A DNA stretch of 64,000 nt from Candidatus Scalindua japonica (GCF_002443295.1 NZ_BAOS01000005.1:186001-250000); one strand, 5' to 3'. Counted from the stretch's first letter, positions 38,347 to 48,531 are shown. Translations and numbers: made by a program. Notes: generated from the sequence alone by a model not told the origin.

Positions 38347-39075
38347 TCAATTACCAGCTTTTTTTATTCTAATTTCATCAAAATCCCTGGTCTGCTCCAG
38401 TTTAATCTTTTTTAATCGCACCAACTCCAGCAATGCAAGAAAAAAACCTATGATCTCTTCCTTACCCTGATTCTCATACAATAACTCATTAAGTGAAACC
38501 GTGTACGAAGTAGCCAGCCTATTTATGACCTTATCCATGTATACATGCACCGGGGTATCATCATAGACGATTTTCTGAATAACATCCCCCAGAGTCTGTT
38601 TCATAAAACCAGAGAAAAATTGTGCAAGTTTCCAAACATCAACGTCGTCGAGGTTTACCTTATCATCCTCTTCTTTTCCGTCATCTATAAGTCTCTCCTC
38701 AGGCCTCGAGAATCTATGGCTTCGCTCCTCAGATAACATCGACATTGTTGTAGTAGCTTCCTTGTATTTTTTATATTCCAGTAGCTGCTTTACCAACTCC
38801 AGCCTCGGATCTTCCCCCTCATCCTCATCGGTTACTTCCGTGCGAGGCAGAAGCGTCTGAGACTTTACATACATTAATGTTGAAGCCATAACAAGAAAAT
38901 CTCCAGCCAACCCAATGTCTATACTTTGTAGCTCATTTAAATAAGCTATATATTGGTCGGTAATTTTGGCAATTGGTATGTCATATATATCAACCTCTTC
39001 CCTGCGTATTAAGTAAAGAAGCAGATCAAGCGGTCCATTATAGGTATCGAGGTCAATTTTATATTCTGTCAGCAT
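38347..39075 (-). CDS. scpA: Segregation and condensation protein A
   Basis: ScpA is the kleisin that bridges SMC heads. The N-terminal domain (YNGPLDLLLYLIRREEVDIYDIPIAKITDQYI) and MASTLMYVKSQTLLPR are diagnostic; the C-terminal winged-helix (FFLALLELVRLKKIKLEQ) binds the SMC cap. A long acidic linker lies between. An scpB gene is not visible in the window. Confidence 0.94.
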   Translation of the reverse strand: MLTEYKIDLDTYNGPLDLLLYLIRREEVDIYDIPIAKITDQYIAYLNELQSIDIGLAGDFLVMASTLMYVKSQTLLPRTEVTDEDEGEDPRLELVKQLLEYKKYKEATTTMSMLSEERSHRFSRPEERLIDDGKEEDDKVNLDDVDVWKLAQFFSGFMKQTLGDVIQKIVYDDTPVHVYMDKVINRLATSYTVSLNELLYENQGKEEIIGFFLALLELVRLKKIKLEQTRDFDEIRIKKAGN

Positions 39076-39122
39076 TTGGTTATAGGTTTTTGTTAGTGTA
39101 AATCAGCGAAATCAGTACCTGA

Positions 39123-39755
39123 TCAGTTAATCATAAATGTCATAAAAAGATTCGCAAAAAATACCGTTGGAGGCCAGATAACATAGGACAATATCGGTAT
39201 ATGAGCAAAATTTCCCATCAAAATTATCCCGAGTAAAATAAAAGGACTATACCTACAGATATTTTCGTACCCGGGAAGCATCTGACGAGGCAAAAACCCT
39301 TTCAGGACATGTGAACCATCCAAAGGATACAACGGAATACAGTTAAAAATTGCCAGTATCAGGTTAATCATAATTAACTGTTTCAATACTTCAAACAGAT
39401 CCGATGAAACCCCGGTAATCTTATACAATATTTGAAATATTAAACCGAAAAGCAACGCCGAGACAAAGTTAGAAACTGGCCCTGCAGCTGAAACCAGGAC
39501 ATCATCACGCCTGGGATGCTTGAAATAAGCCGGATTTACCGGCACCGGCTTTCCCCATCCGAAATGAGCAAAGATGAAACATAATACTCCCAGAGGGTCA
39601 AGATGCGCTAACGGATTAAGGGTAAGTCGCCCCTGCATTCTGGCCGTTGGATCACCTAATTTATTAGCAGTCCAGGCATGAAAGAATTCGTGAATAGTTA
39701 GTGCGTATAATATTGCAATTGCAAAAGGTATTATACTCTTAAGATCAAGGCCCAT
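39123..39755 (-). CDS. Site-2-protease-family membrane metalloprotease (M50)
   Basis: The 210-residue polytopic protein has the zinc motif HEFFHAW near residue 22 and the second site NCIPLYPLDGSHVL. It matches the small bacterial M50 group without PDZ domain, often encoded next to scpA/scpB. The substrate is unknown. Five or six membrane segments are likely. Confidence 0.88.
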   Translation of the reverse strand: MGLDLKSIIPFAIAILYALTIHEFFHAWTANKLGDPTARMQGRLTLNPLAHLDPLGVLCFIFAHFGWGKPVPVNPAYFKHPRRDDVLVSAAGPVSNFVSALLFGLIFQILYKITGVSSDLFEVLKQLIMINLILAIFNCIPLYPLDGSHVLKGFLPRQMLPGYENICRYSPFILLGIILMGNFAHIPILSYVIWPPTVFFANLFMTFMIN

Positions 39756-40336
39756 TTAATATGTAGTAAATTTGTCATACTATCACGCTTCACATTGTAT
39801 GTCAAGCAAAGAACATTACCAGATACACAACGTTCTTACACTGACAAAAACCCTGTTTTTTACTCCCAAATGATTTAACCTATCCGCAAACAAGGAATAC
39901 TTATATAGTCGTTATTGGTAAAATGTGCATGAAGAAAAAAATAAATAGTTGGTAGAAAGGTATGTGGATGCCAAAACTCACTCGACGAAGAGTTTGTAAG
40001 CGCTATATTCCCTATTTTTTTACTGTAAGACATTTATAATAAATTGTTAAAGGTACGCTTGAATAAAAAATACTTGTACATATAATAAATTGCAACTATA
40101 ATAAACCGCCGTTTTACATAACCCATGTAGAGAAACTACTTTAACAAATATTTATTAAGCGTGAAATAATCAAAACAGATACATATAAAATATTTTAATA
40201 GAACAAATGATACCGATATTATGCTTTAGTCAATGTAAGTACACTCACGATAGAGAATTGATATTCAGGATATGCCTGACACAGAAAACAAACTACTTAA
40301 CTTATACAGTCCAAATCAAAACAATCCTGACCAGAT

Positions 40337-40517
40337 ATACCCATTACGAAGTTGTTTTAGGAATTTCAGGGCAGGAGTTTGCCTGAAATTTTGATTTTTC
40401 GATTGAACAAAACCAGAGGCTTAGCAATGCTAAGTCGAGGATTTTGTGATTGAGAAAAATCTATAAGTTCTGGTGAAATCTGGTAATGAAAACCGAAAAC
40501 CAATTCGTGATGGGTAT
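40337..40517. repeat. 181-bp imperfect inverted-repeat element
   Basis: The outer arms (40337-40354 and 40501-40517) match at 16 of about 18 positions, internal segments such as GATTTTTC also pair, and the centre is the hairpin CTTAGC-AAT-GCTAAG-like at about 40430-40445. The whole block would fold into one long stem with bulges. It contains no reading frame. The rest of 39756-40653 is AT-rich without visible genes. A MITE or a structured RNA are both possible. Confidence 0.65.
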
Positions 40518-40653
40518 AATTAGTGGGTTACGACAATTCCCTTGTAGAAGCCAGAGTTTTTCTTCCAGACTAGTACTGTTTTACAGAAAATGTATAGTTA
40601 TTTAAAGATCACAAACTACAATCAACATCAATCTTTTTACAGAGGGCAATATA

Positions 40654-41157
40654 TTGGATAATTTAAAAATAGTTATCATGGATGTAGACGGTGTGCTAAC
40701 TGACGGTAAAATAATATTAGACGCAAACGGAATTGAATCAAAAGCTTTTTATGTACAGGATGGCACCGCCATTACCTATTTACACCGTGCCGGAATAAAG
40801 ACTGCAATTATCAGTGGTAGAGAAAGCAAAGTTGTTGAGCTTCGGGCAAAAGAGTTGTCTATAGAAGATGTATACCTTGGAATACATAAGAAATTAGATG
40901 CTTACGAAAAAATCCTGAAGAAACACAATATAAAAGATAATGAAATTTGTTATATTGGAGACGATCTTATCGACCTCCCAATCTTGAGGAGAGTTGGCTT
41001 CTCTGTTGGAGTACCTGGCGCGCCCTCAGAGGTAAAAGAAAGTGTTTCCTACATAACTGATGCCCCAGGTGGGTATGGGGCAGTCCGTGAAGTAACGGAA
41101 AAAATATTAAAATCACAGGGAAAGTGGAATGCTATAATCTCAAGGTATTACTCATAA
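40654..41157 (+). CDS. kdsC: KDO 8-phosphate phosphatase KdsC
   Basis: This enzyme removes phosphate from 3-deoxy-manno-octulosonate 8-phosphate in LPS core synthesis. The 167-residue HAD protein lacks a cap domain, as KdsC does: motif I is VIMDVDGVLTDG, motif II ISGR, motif IV IGDDLIDLPIL. The start is TTG at 40654 with AGAGGG upstream. Its stop overlaps the next ATG by one base (TAATG), linking LPS sugar synthesis with LPS export. Confidence 0.93.
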   Translation: MDNLKIVIMDVDGVLTDGKIILDANGIESKAFYVQDGTAITYLHRAGIKTAIISGRESKVVELRAKELSIEDVYLGIHKKLDAYEKILKKHNIKDNEICYIGDDLIDLPILRRVGFSVGVPGAPSEVKESVSYITDAPGGYGAVREVTEKILKSQGKWNAIISRYYS

Positions 41158-43130
41158 TGGCTGTAAACATAAAACAACGAAGGCTTTTTTATCTTGGAGT
41201 TATAATTATTTGCCTCTTATTTCTGGCATTATCAATCTCCGGTTTGTTTAGATTTACTACGTATGCAAAAAGAGAGAAAAACCCCATGATAAAGGATATC
41301 ATTGACCAAGACACCAAAAAGAAACAGAAGCTCTCTCAAGTAACCGAAACAGGAGATGTCTCTCAGGAAATTTACGGTCTTTATCTGCCCAGCTACAATG
41401 AGCAAGGAGAGGAAATCTCAGTAATAAGAGGCGCTTATACCGTATTCCTTAATAATAAAACCTACAAAATCACTAAGCCTGAAATATATTTTGCAGGTGA
41501 CAGCGAAAATGACGGTGATGGCAGACAGACAAAAGGCATTGTCATTACTTCGGACATCGGAGATGTAGATAAAGCAACTAACAGCGGGGTCCTTCGTGGC
41601 AATGTTGTATCCAGAATGGGGGAAGACCTTGAAATACATACAGAAGATCTAACGTATTCACCGGAAGATAATACAGTAAATACAGACGGTCCGGTTACAG
41701 TCCTGGGAGAACAGATGAAAATTACGGGAAACGGGTTTGATATAAGTTTGTCCGATGCAAAAGCAGCAATTAAGAATGACCCTGAAATGGAAATAACAAG
41801 CGATAAAGAAGGCGTCCTTTTGTTTTCGGATAAAGGAGCTGCCACAGATAGAAATATTGTGGAGAATATCTTTATACGAGCGAGTGGTGAGTTAATCTTT
41901 GAACATGAGGAAAAGCTTGCAACCTTTTATGATAATGTACGTATTACAAGAGGAGAATCTACCGTTTTTGCCGATAAATTATCAGTGCCTTTTGACTCTA
42001 AATTAGAAACTATGGAACAGGTTATAGCAAGTGGTAATGTTTTGGCATCAGATGGTAAAAAAAATGCTAAAGGAGAAACGCTTACCTGGGATTCAGAAAA
42101 AAAAGTTGCAATACTGGAAGACGACCCTGTCGCTGAGTTCTTCGACGACAAGATAACAATAACTGCCCCCAGGATCATGTTCTCTAAAGTTCAAGGCAGG
42201 ATGGATGTTCCGACTGCCGGACAACTAACAACTGTCGTCAACTTAAAAAGCAAAAAACAGGAAGAAGAAAATACTAACGCAAAAACAAAAATAATATTTA
42301 CCTCTTCTGACAAAAAGACAATCTATGACACTATTACAATAAACTGGAAAGGAAGTATGTCTTTTGAACAGAACAGAAATCTGGCAGTTTTTGAAGAGGA
42401 TGTTATTGTAACCAAGGAGGACACAAAACTATACTGTGAAAAACTTGAAATTCATTTTGACGATGAAAATGATTCATTAGAAGAGCTGGAAGCTACCAAA
42501 GATGTCCATTTGATTGAAAAGAGAGAGGATTCTGTCAGAGAAGCGAGAGGAGACAAACTCACATGGGCCTCTACAAATAACTTTACAGAGCTGTACGGTA
42601 ATAATCCGCTTGCCTCAGTAAACGATGGAGAGATTCAGATATTCGCTCCAAAGATTACATTCTCTGAAACTGAGGACAAAATGCTTGCCGAGGGAAAAGG
42701 GAATCTGATAGCTGAAACCAGCTCAAAAAAGAAGAGCAAAGAAGCGGAACACCTTATTATTAATTGGGACAAAGAGATGATATATAATGGACAGGACCAT
42801 GTCGCAAATTTCTATGAAACGATTAAAGCCACAAAAGGAAAGGATAAACTTGATTGTGACAGGCTGGACGTCTTTTTCGATGACCAGGACAAGATAAAAA
42901 GTGCCACTGCGTTTGGAAATGTTTACGTTAACAGTCCAGAATCAGATAATACTGAAGGGTTAGGTACCCTGCTTGAATGGGATTTGATAAAAGACCTTGC
43001 AGTGCTTACGGGAAATCCTCTTGCAGAATTAAGGCGTTCGGGGTCTCGGACGTTTTCTAAAAAGATTATCTTTGACATAAGCACAAAAAGAGTACATTGG
43101 GAAGGAAGGCCACACTGGAAAATCTATTGA
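41157..43130 (+). CDS. LPS export protein, LptC with multiple OstA/LptA-like repeats
   Basis: This 657-residue protein has an N-terminal membrane anchor (about 10-30), an LptC-like beta domain, and at least three OstA/LptA-type beta-jellyroll repeats (recurring pattern ...TWDSEKKVAILEDDPVAEF..., for example KLTWASTNNFTELYGNNPLA). Such fused proteins may form the whole periplasmic LPS bridge alone. Typical LptC and LptA are each about 190 residues, so this is a large fusion. The ATG at 41157 overlaps the kdsC stop; an upstream ATG at 41124 is less likely. The end overlaps the next gene by 34 bp. Confidence 0.8.
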   Translation: MAVNIKQRRLFYLGVIIICLLFLALSISGLFRFTTYAKREKNPMIKDIIDQDTKKKQKLSQVTETGDVSQEIYGLYLPSYNEQGEEISVIRGAYTVFLNNKTYKITKPEIYFAGDSENDGDGRQTKGIVITSDIGDVDKATNSGVLRGNVVSRMGEDLEIHTEDLTYSPEDNTVNTDGPVTVLGEQMKITGNGFDISLSDAKAAIKNDPEMEITSDKEGVLLFSDKGAATDRNIVENIFIRASGELIFEHEEKLATFYDNVRITRGESTVFADKLSVPFDSKLETMEQVIASGNVLASDGKKNAKGETLTWDSEKKVAILEDDPVAEFFDDKITITAPRIMFSKVQGRMDVPTAGQLTTVVNLKSKKQEEENTNAKTKIIFTSSDKKTIYDTITINWKGSMSFEQNRNLAVFEEDVIVTKEDTKLYCEKLEIHFDDENDSLEELEATKDVHLIEKREDSVREARGDKLTWASTNNFTELYGNNPLASVNDGEIQIFAPKITFSETEDKMLAEGKGNLIAETSSKKKSKEAEHLIINWDKEMIYNGQDHVANFYETIKATKGKDKLDCDRLDVFFDDQDKIKSATAFGNVYVNSPESDNTEGLGTLLEWDLIKDLAVLTGNPLAELRRSGSRTFSKKIIFDISTKRVHWEGRPHWKIY

Positions 43131-45268
43131 GAACAAATGTAAATAAGGTTGTTAATAAATTACCTTGCATAATTTCCATAACTTTACTAATTTTTATAAT
43201 ATCTGTAGAGGTTGCAATTCCCGAAGAATTATCACGTGATATTGTGATAATAGCACGACACGGTTCTTTAGAAGATACACCTGAAAACACTATCGCTGCA
43301 TTTGAAAAAACAGCAGATATTGGCATAAGAGGATTAGAAATAGATGTAAGAAGAACAAGAGATGGCAGATTAGTTCTAATGCACGATGCAACGATTGATC
43401 GGACAACGGATGGCATAGGTTACGTCAGCAATTTACCATATGAGGAAATCAAATTGTATGATGCCGGCTCCTGGAAGAGTGAAGAGTTTACAGGTGAAAG
43501 AGTACCGCTTCTGTCTGAAGCCATACAATTTGCGAAAGAGAGAAAAATGAAACTTATTGTTAATGTACAGGAACATGGGATTGAACAGGAAGTGCTATCT
43601 CTTATTGAAGAATATGACATGATCAATCATGTTTATTTCAGTGGCAGATTACAATACCTTCGCGACAAGGACCTGGATATTAAAGGCGCACAACTTGTCT
43701 TTTTACCTCCGGACGAAGCGATAATTGATAACGTGGACCTTATCCACGAAAGGCATAATCATGTTGGGACCAGACTATTTGGTACAGATGATAGAGATAA
43801 AATGAAGAAGAAAATGTTTCAAGGTATTGATATCATTCTGACAGATTATCCAAGTGTCGCAATAGACCTTCTGCATTTCAGAACAATAAATAAACCGGAG
43901 AAAAGAGAGCCAAGAGAGAAATTAGAAACGAATATAGCCGGAAACACAGAGCAAATAAGCGCGCTGATAGATACAATTGCTTCAGGATCTCCTGATCAGT
44001 CAAGAATGGCGGCATTGGTGTTTAGCACTTTACCGGCGGGACTGGCAGTCCCCCCACTGGTAAAATGCCTGGATTACAAAAAACCTGTTAAACGGTTTTT
44101 ACCTAAAATTAAATTCCGTATACCATTTATCAATAATGAAATACAGGAGGATAAGAACCTTCTCCCTACCGCTCAAGTACAAAAAAATATCGTATGGTCA
44201 TTGGGTCTTATCAAAAACAGTAGTGCGGTTAAACCGCTTATAAAACGTTTTGAAACTGCTGATTCAGGACTGAAAAGAGAAATAATACAGGCGCTGAAAA
44301 TGATCGGAGATAAACAGGCTGTTCCCGTATTAAAAGAGATATTATTAAATGATGAGGACCTTTATGTCAGATTTGATGCAGCAAGGGCCCTGGGAGACAT
44401 TGACAATACAGATTCTGTTTTTACCCTCATAAGAGCAATGAAAACGGATAAAAGCTGGTTGGTCAAAGGGAGTTGTGCCGGAGCACTTGGAAAACGCGGT
44501 GACAACAGGGCCTCTTTTGCACTGAAAACACTCTTAGATACTGATGAGGGAGATAATGCGTCATGGGCACGCGATAGAGCTGCGTGGGCATTATCAAAAA
44601 CAGGAATAGGCGGTACAGAAGCCCTTGTGTCTTCATTAGGCGCTACCGGAACAAGTACCCGAAGAAGGGCTGCCTGGGCGCTTATAGATATTGGAGATCC
44701 GGCAGTCCCATACCTGTTATCAGCACTTAAAGAGGTAAGTCCATTTGCACGCAAGAGAGCGGCAATGACGCTGGGATGGATCGGAAATAAAAAAGCCGTT
44801 TTACCTCTTACATGGGCTCTCGCAGATAAAGATCGGGAAGTAAAGAAAATGGCAGCCTGGGCGTTGGGGAAAATAGGAGACGACAAGGCAATCACCGCGC
44901 TTGAACGTACAGTTAATGACTATATTCAAATAGATGAAGATATTAATGAACAGATAATGTCATTAAACGAGCAAATACTGGTCCTGGAAGATCAGATTGC
45001 GGTTTTAGAAAATGAAATGACGCTACAGGAAACAGGTGAAGCAAATATAATAAGTAATAATTCCGAAGACAGAGAATACTGTTTTAACAAAACCAGAGAG
45101 GTATGGAATGTTAGTCATATCATCGCGCATATCGCCAGACTTGAAATTTACGAGGCAGAGAAAAATAAAATTCACACCTCTATCAAAAGTCTAAAGAACG
45201 TACTTCAGGAAAACGAAGAACTAACGAATCATGCAAAAGAAGCAATTCAAAGATTAAACTATAACTAA
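43097..45268 (+). CDS. Glycerophosphodiester phosphodiesterase fused to HEAT repeats
   Basis: The 723-residue protein starts with a hydrophobic segment (about 22-40), then a GDPD domain (about 48-265) with the metal/catalytic residues in IIARHGSLEDTPENTIAAFE and GLEIDVRRTRDGRLVLMHDA. A long run of HEAT/PBS-lyase-like repeats (about 290-600, such as DDLYVRFDAARALGDID) follows, then a coiled coil (about 610-720). The enzyme would hydrolyse lysophospholipid headgroups to glycerol-3-phosphate; HEAT repeats suggest a scaffold on a partner. The fusion is unusual. It follows the LPS-export gene with overlap and precedes cobA-hemD. Confidence 0.85.
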   Translation: MGRKATLENLLRTNVNKVVNKLPCIISITLLIFIISVEVAIPEELSRDIVIIARHGSLEDTPENTIAAFEKTADIGIRGLEIDVRRTRDGRLVLMHDATIDRTTDGIGYVSNLPYEEIKLYDAGSWKSEEFTGERVPLLSEAIQFAKERKMKLIVNVQEHGIEQEVLSLIEEYDMINHVYFSGRLQYLRDKDLDIKGAQLVFLPPDEAIIDNVDLIHERHNHVGTRLFGTDDRDKMKKKMFQGIDIILTDYPSVAIDLLHFRTINKPEKREPREKLETNIAGNTEQISALIDTIASGSPDQSRMAALVFSTLPAGLAVPPLVKCLDYKKPVKRFLPKIKFRIPFINNEIQEDKNLLPTAQVQKNIVWSLGLIKNSSAVKPLIKRFETADSGLKREIIQALKMIGDKQAVPVLKEILLNDEDLYVRFDAARALGDIDNTDSVFTLIRAMKTDKSWLVKGSCAGALGKRGDNRASFALKTLLDTDEGDNASWARDRAAWALSKTGIGGTEALVSSLGATGTSTRRRAAWALIDIGDPAVPYLLSALKEVSPFARKRAAMTLGWIGNKKAVLPLTWALADKDREVKKMAAWALGKIGDDKAITALERTVNDYIQIDEDINEQIMSLNEQILVLEDQIAVLENEMTLQETGEANIISNNSEDREYCFNKTREVWNVSHIIAHIARLEIYEAEKNKIHTSIKSLKNVLQENEELTNHAKEAIQRLNYN

Positions 45269-45323
45269 GTTTAGTCTTAATTTTACTCGAAATATAACTT
45301 GAAAAAAGAAATGGTAAGAAACT

Positions 45324-46841
45324 ATGAAAAATAAAATTGTTTATCTCGTCGGATCTGGCCCTGGAGACCCCGGGCTGATTACTGTAAAAGGACTTGAGTG
45401 TATAAAAAAAGCCGATGTCATCGTTTACGACTATCTTGTAAACCCTGTCTTGTTAAAAAACTCCAAAAAAGATGTTGAAATGATCTATGTTGGAAAAAAA
45501 GGAAATCAACACACAATGGAACAGGAAGACATTAATCAACTGCTTGTAGACAAAGCCATGGAAAACAAGATTGTCACCAGGTTGAAAGGTGGAGACCCTT
45601 ATGTTTTTGGCAGAGGTGGAGAAGAAGCACTTGTTTTAAAAGATAATAATATTGCCTTTGAAGTTGTCCCGGGTATAACGGCAGCTATTGCGACACCTAA
45701 TTATGCCGGTATCCCTGTAACACATCGCACCTGCACGTCTACTTTCGGGCTTATCACCGGCCATGAAGATCCGACAAAAAACCAGAGTGATGTCGACTGG
45801 GAGAAATTAAGTACGGGTTTAGGTACACTGACATTCTATATGGGGATCAAAAATCTTCCCAATATAGTCAACCAGCTTATCAAACACGGACGTTCCGCGG
45901 ACACTCCTGTCGCCGTTATAAGATGGGGGACCACAACTCAGCAAAAGACCGTAACCGGCACATTATCAACTATCGTGGAAATAGCAAAAGATATCAAACC
46001 CCCTGCTATCACAATAGTAGGAGAAGTGGTAAACCTCAGAGATCAGCTCAACTGGTTTGAATCAAGGCCCCTTTTCGGCAAGACAATAATAGTAACCCGT
46101 TCCAGAGACCAGGCAAGTGTGTTTTCAGACCAGCTCATTGAACTTGGCGCCAATGTTCTGGAATACCCGACAATAAACATAACCGTTCCAGATGATTTCG
46201 GCCCCCTCGACAGTGAACTGGAAAGAATAGACTCTACTGACTGGCTTATCTTTACGAGTGTAAATGGAGTAGATGCATTTTTTAACAGAATATTTGAATT
46301 GGGCCGTGACGTCAGGGACCTTAAAGGAGTTAAGATATGCTCCATAGGTCCGTCAACAACAGAGCGGATAAAAGGATTTCATGTATCAATTGATTGTCAG
46401 CCACCTAAATATGTCGCTGAAAGTGTCGTAGAAGCGCTGCAGGAAGTCGAGGAGATTAAAGGAAAACGTTTCCTGATGCCTCGGACTGATATTGCGAGAA
46501 GCTATGTCCCTGAGGAATTGAGAAAGCTGGGAGCTGAGGTCTCAGATATCATTGCCTACAAAACAGTGCTTGCAACTGATGGAGACAATATAGTCCTTGA
46601 TAAACTCAAAGCGGGAGAAGTTGACATTGTCACATTCACCAGCGCTTCCACAGTGAAAAACTTTGTCAAGATCATTGGTGAGGACAATTTAACGGCATTT
46701 AAAAACAATGTTCAGTTTGCGAGCATAGGGCCAATAACCAATGAATCCGCGGAAGAGATGGATATTGACATCTCGATAAAAGCTACTGAATATACTATCC
46801 CCGGGCTGGTACAGGCGATAGTTGATAACGTAGGCCAATAA
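45324..46841 (+). CDS. cobA-hemD: Uroporphyrinogen-III C-methyltransferase / uroporphyrinogen-III synthase fusion
   Basis: The N-terminal 250 residues are CobA/SUMT: VGSGPGDPGLITVKG, GGDPYVFGRGGEE and VVPGITAAIATPNYAGIPV. The C-terminal 250 residues are HemD, the synthase that closes the tetrapyrrole ring (LIFTSVNGVDAFFNR, TFTSASTVKNFVK). The fusion is common in anaerobic bacteria and supplies both haem and sirohaem/cobalamin, consistent with the cytochrome-rich genome. A hairpin 20 bp downstream ends the transcript. Confidence 0.94.
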   Translation: MKNKIVYLVGSGPGDPGLITVKGLECIKKADVIVYDYLVNPVLLKNSKKDVEMIYVGKKGNQHTMEQEDINQLLVDKAMENKIVTRLKGGDPYVFGRGGEEALVLKDNNIAFEVVPGITAAIATPNYAGIPVTHRTCTSTFGLITGHEDPTKNQSDVDWEKLSTGLGTLTFYMGIKNLPNIVNQLIKHGRSADTPVAVIRWGTTTQQKTVTGTLSTIVEIAKDIKPPAITIVGEVVNLRDQLNWFESRPLFGKTIIVTRSRDQASVFSDQLIELGANVLEYPTINITVPDDFGPLDSELERIDSTDWLIFTSVNGVDAFFNRIFELGRDVRDLKGVKICSIGPSTTERIKGFHVSIDCQPPKYVAESVVEALQEVEEIKGKRFLMPRTDIARSYVPEELRKLGAEVSDIIAYKTVLATDGDNIVLDKLKAGEVDIVTFTSASTVKNFVKIIGEDNLTAFKNNVQFASIGPITNESAEEMDIDISIKATEYTIPGLVQAIVDNVGQ

Positions 46842-46852
46842 AAATAAACCAT

Positions 46853-46948
46853 TAAAGCTACTACCCTCCCCCTCACATTTCATAAAAGAGGGAAAAATAT
46901 AATCCCTCTTATAAAAGAGGGATTAAGGGTGGTTGTAGCTCCTTCTGC
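46853..46948. repeat. Long inverted repeat after cobA-hemD
   Basis: Arms AGCTACTACCCTCCC (about 46857-46871) and GGGTGGTTGTAGCT (about 46928-46941) pair around an inner hairpin (CCCTCTTATAAAAGAGGG, 46903-46920). It can terminate or insulate transcription between convergent genes. The pattern resembles a mobile palindromic repeat. Confidence 0.6.
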
Positions 46949-47053
46949 AATTAGAAACTTACAGAAGATTTTATCAGCTAAGGGATGCAGTAAACTCAGG
47001 AGAAAAGAAACAAAAAGCAACAGTCCTTCTTTAATTTGCCAAAAAGATTGTGT

Positions 47054-47368
47054 TTACTTGTCAGCGTTCTTCATGAACCAGCACATCAACACCCATTGAA
47101 AAGCGGCAAGCCAGGCAATAACTAATGCTGTTAAGAAACAATCTAAAATATGCCATAATTCAAAAAGCTTTGGTTGGTAGATCGCAACCAGTCCAAATGC
47201 AATCCAATGACCAAGGCAGTACCCACAGGATATTAATTCTCCAAAAAATGCATTCTTGCTTTTTGCCCATTCGCGTAGTGATTTAAAAACCTTTGTCTCT
47301 GTTATGGTAAAAGAGATCGAGGCGGTAACGAAAGAAAGACAGATAACATTTAACATTTCTTTGTTCAT
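47054..47368 (-). CDS. DUF1360 membrane protein
   Basis: This protein of 104 residues has two or three hydrophobic segments and the family motif CGYCLGHW. Its ATG overlaps the stop of a 36-residue peptide ORF (47365-47475) by 4 bp, so the two are translationally coupled. Degraded copies lie at about 48.9 kb and 57.6 kb. The function of DUF1360 is unknown; the CxxCxxxW motif may bind a metal or haem. Confidence 0.72.
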   Translation of the reverse strand: MNKEMLNVICLSFVTASISFTITETKVFKSLREWAKSKNAFFGELISCGYCLGHWIAFGLVAIYQPKLFELWHILDCFLTALVIAWLAAFQWVLMCWFMKNADK

Positions 47369-47475
47369 AGTAGAGTACGCAGAGAGAAATAATTGAAATC
47401 TCTTTCACTCTTCACTCTTCTCCTTTCACCTTTCCACATACATCCACCTCTGCAATGAGCCGCTGGCCGTAACAT
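47365..47475 (-). CDS. Small conserved HCxGGC peptide, coupled to DUF1360
   Basis: The 36-residue ORF starts MLRPAAHCRGGCMW. The frame is open upstream to 47519 and there encodes WTKKF before the methionine, like other copies, but lacks a start codon there. The C-terminus is basic. Compared with the copy at 61.8 kb, six codons differ silently and four conservatively (K/R, F/Y, A/V, G/S), the sign of a selected peptide. It overlaps the DUF1360 start by 4 bp. A ribosome site AAGGAG lies at about 47520. Function unknown; could be a leader peptide or a small secreted or modified peptide. Confidence 0.5.
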   Translation of the reverse strand: MLRPAAHCRGGCMWKGERRRVKSERDFNYFSLRTLL

Positions 47476-47579
47476 AAATTTTTTTGTCCATTTTGTCCAA
47501 ACATGACCATACTTTTCTCCTTAAATCATATTTTCCTATATTTATTTGCTTTAATTTGTATAACAAAATACGAAAGGTT

Positions 47580-47868
47580 CAGTACTCTCAAAAAGTATTT
47601 TTAGCATTGAATCTCTGAGTGTATGTACCCTGAAAAGATTTCATGCCAACAACCAGATTAGTTGCTGGAGTTTCCTGTAGAGTATGATAATGGCTATGCA
47701 TAAGCACTTAAGCATGAATAATCCATCCGGTTTTTTTCCATACTACCGTTAAGGTTAAAAAAAACTCTCACGGTTATTATCATCCCTTAAAATCGCCTTC
47801 TGTCTGTCACCACTACTCATTATATGATATACTGCTCCATCATATTCAATTTTTGGTTTCACTGTCAT
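47580..47868 (-). pseudogene. REP-associated (IS200-like, Y1) transposase remnant 1
   Basis: From ATG 47868 the frame reads KPKIEYDGAVYHIMSSGDRQ, the N-terminus of TnpA-REP proteins, then stops at 47755. In another frame the C-terminal part is recognisable: HYHTLQETPATNLVVGMKSF then GTYTQRFNAKN. The middle is deleted. Upstream lies a degenerate form of the end sequence shared with 54.57 kb and 55.58 kb. Confidence 0.7.
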
Positions 47869-48032
47869 GAGGAAAAAAAATAGCAAAATTGAGTAACACA
47901 GCCAATGCTTATTTACGAATACTGACCCTAAACACAGTACTGAAAATCGAATATCAAATTTACAATCCACAATTCCTAACTGACAATTAAACATATTATT
48001 TTATTTGGAGCTAAGGGGAAATTTTACTTCCA

Positions 48033-48365
48033 TTGTTTTGTTTTTTCTGTCGGTTGAAAAAAAGATTTCCGGTAAAAACTGGCACTAAAGTAGCAACTCT
48101 AACCCTTGATGAAAGATCTTATACCGGTGCTGTCCGTCACCATAAATACATGGAAGACCCTGGGCATCTAAAAGCATGTTCTATGCGTGCTGGTGCTGTG
48201 GCAATCGTAAGTGAGCTTGTCTTGGGTCATGGTGTTAGAAGATCACGACATCTGAATGAAGCACAAACTCGATTGCAGTTAATATTTTCTGCTATTGCTT
48301 GTAATGTCAAAAGACACATCAGGTATGGGCAAAAGTACGGTTATGCGATGGCAACAAACACGTAG
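48033..48365 (+). pseudogene. IS1182-family transposase C-terminal fragment
   Basis: The 110-residue fragment has the end of an IS1182-type DDE transposase: a zinc-type cluster start, HHKYMEDPGHLKACSMRAGA, then ELVLGHGVRRSRHLNEAQTRLQL and ACNVKRHI. The catalytic aspartates upstream are missing. It is a decayed copy, oriented against its neighbours. Confidence 0.7.
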
Positions 48366-48531
48366 AAACATGGTAATGGCCGAGTTTGTTTAGCAAAAGC
48401 GGTATTATGCTTACTCAAAACGATTTTGGTTGCTGTAAGCGTGCGTTAGTTTTAAAATTTAGAAAATGAGATTTTCAATTAGAAAATCGTGATATTCGAC
48501 GATTTTTCAAATACGGATTAAATCAACGAAA

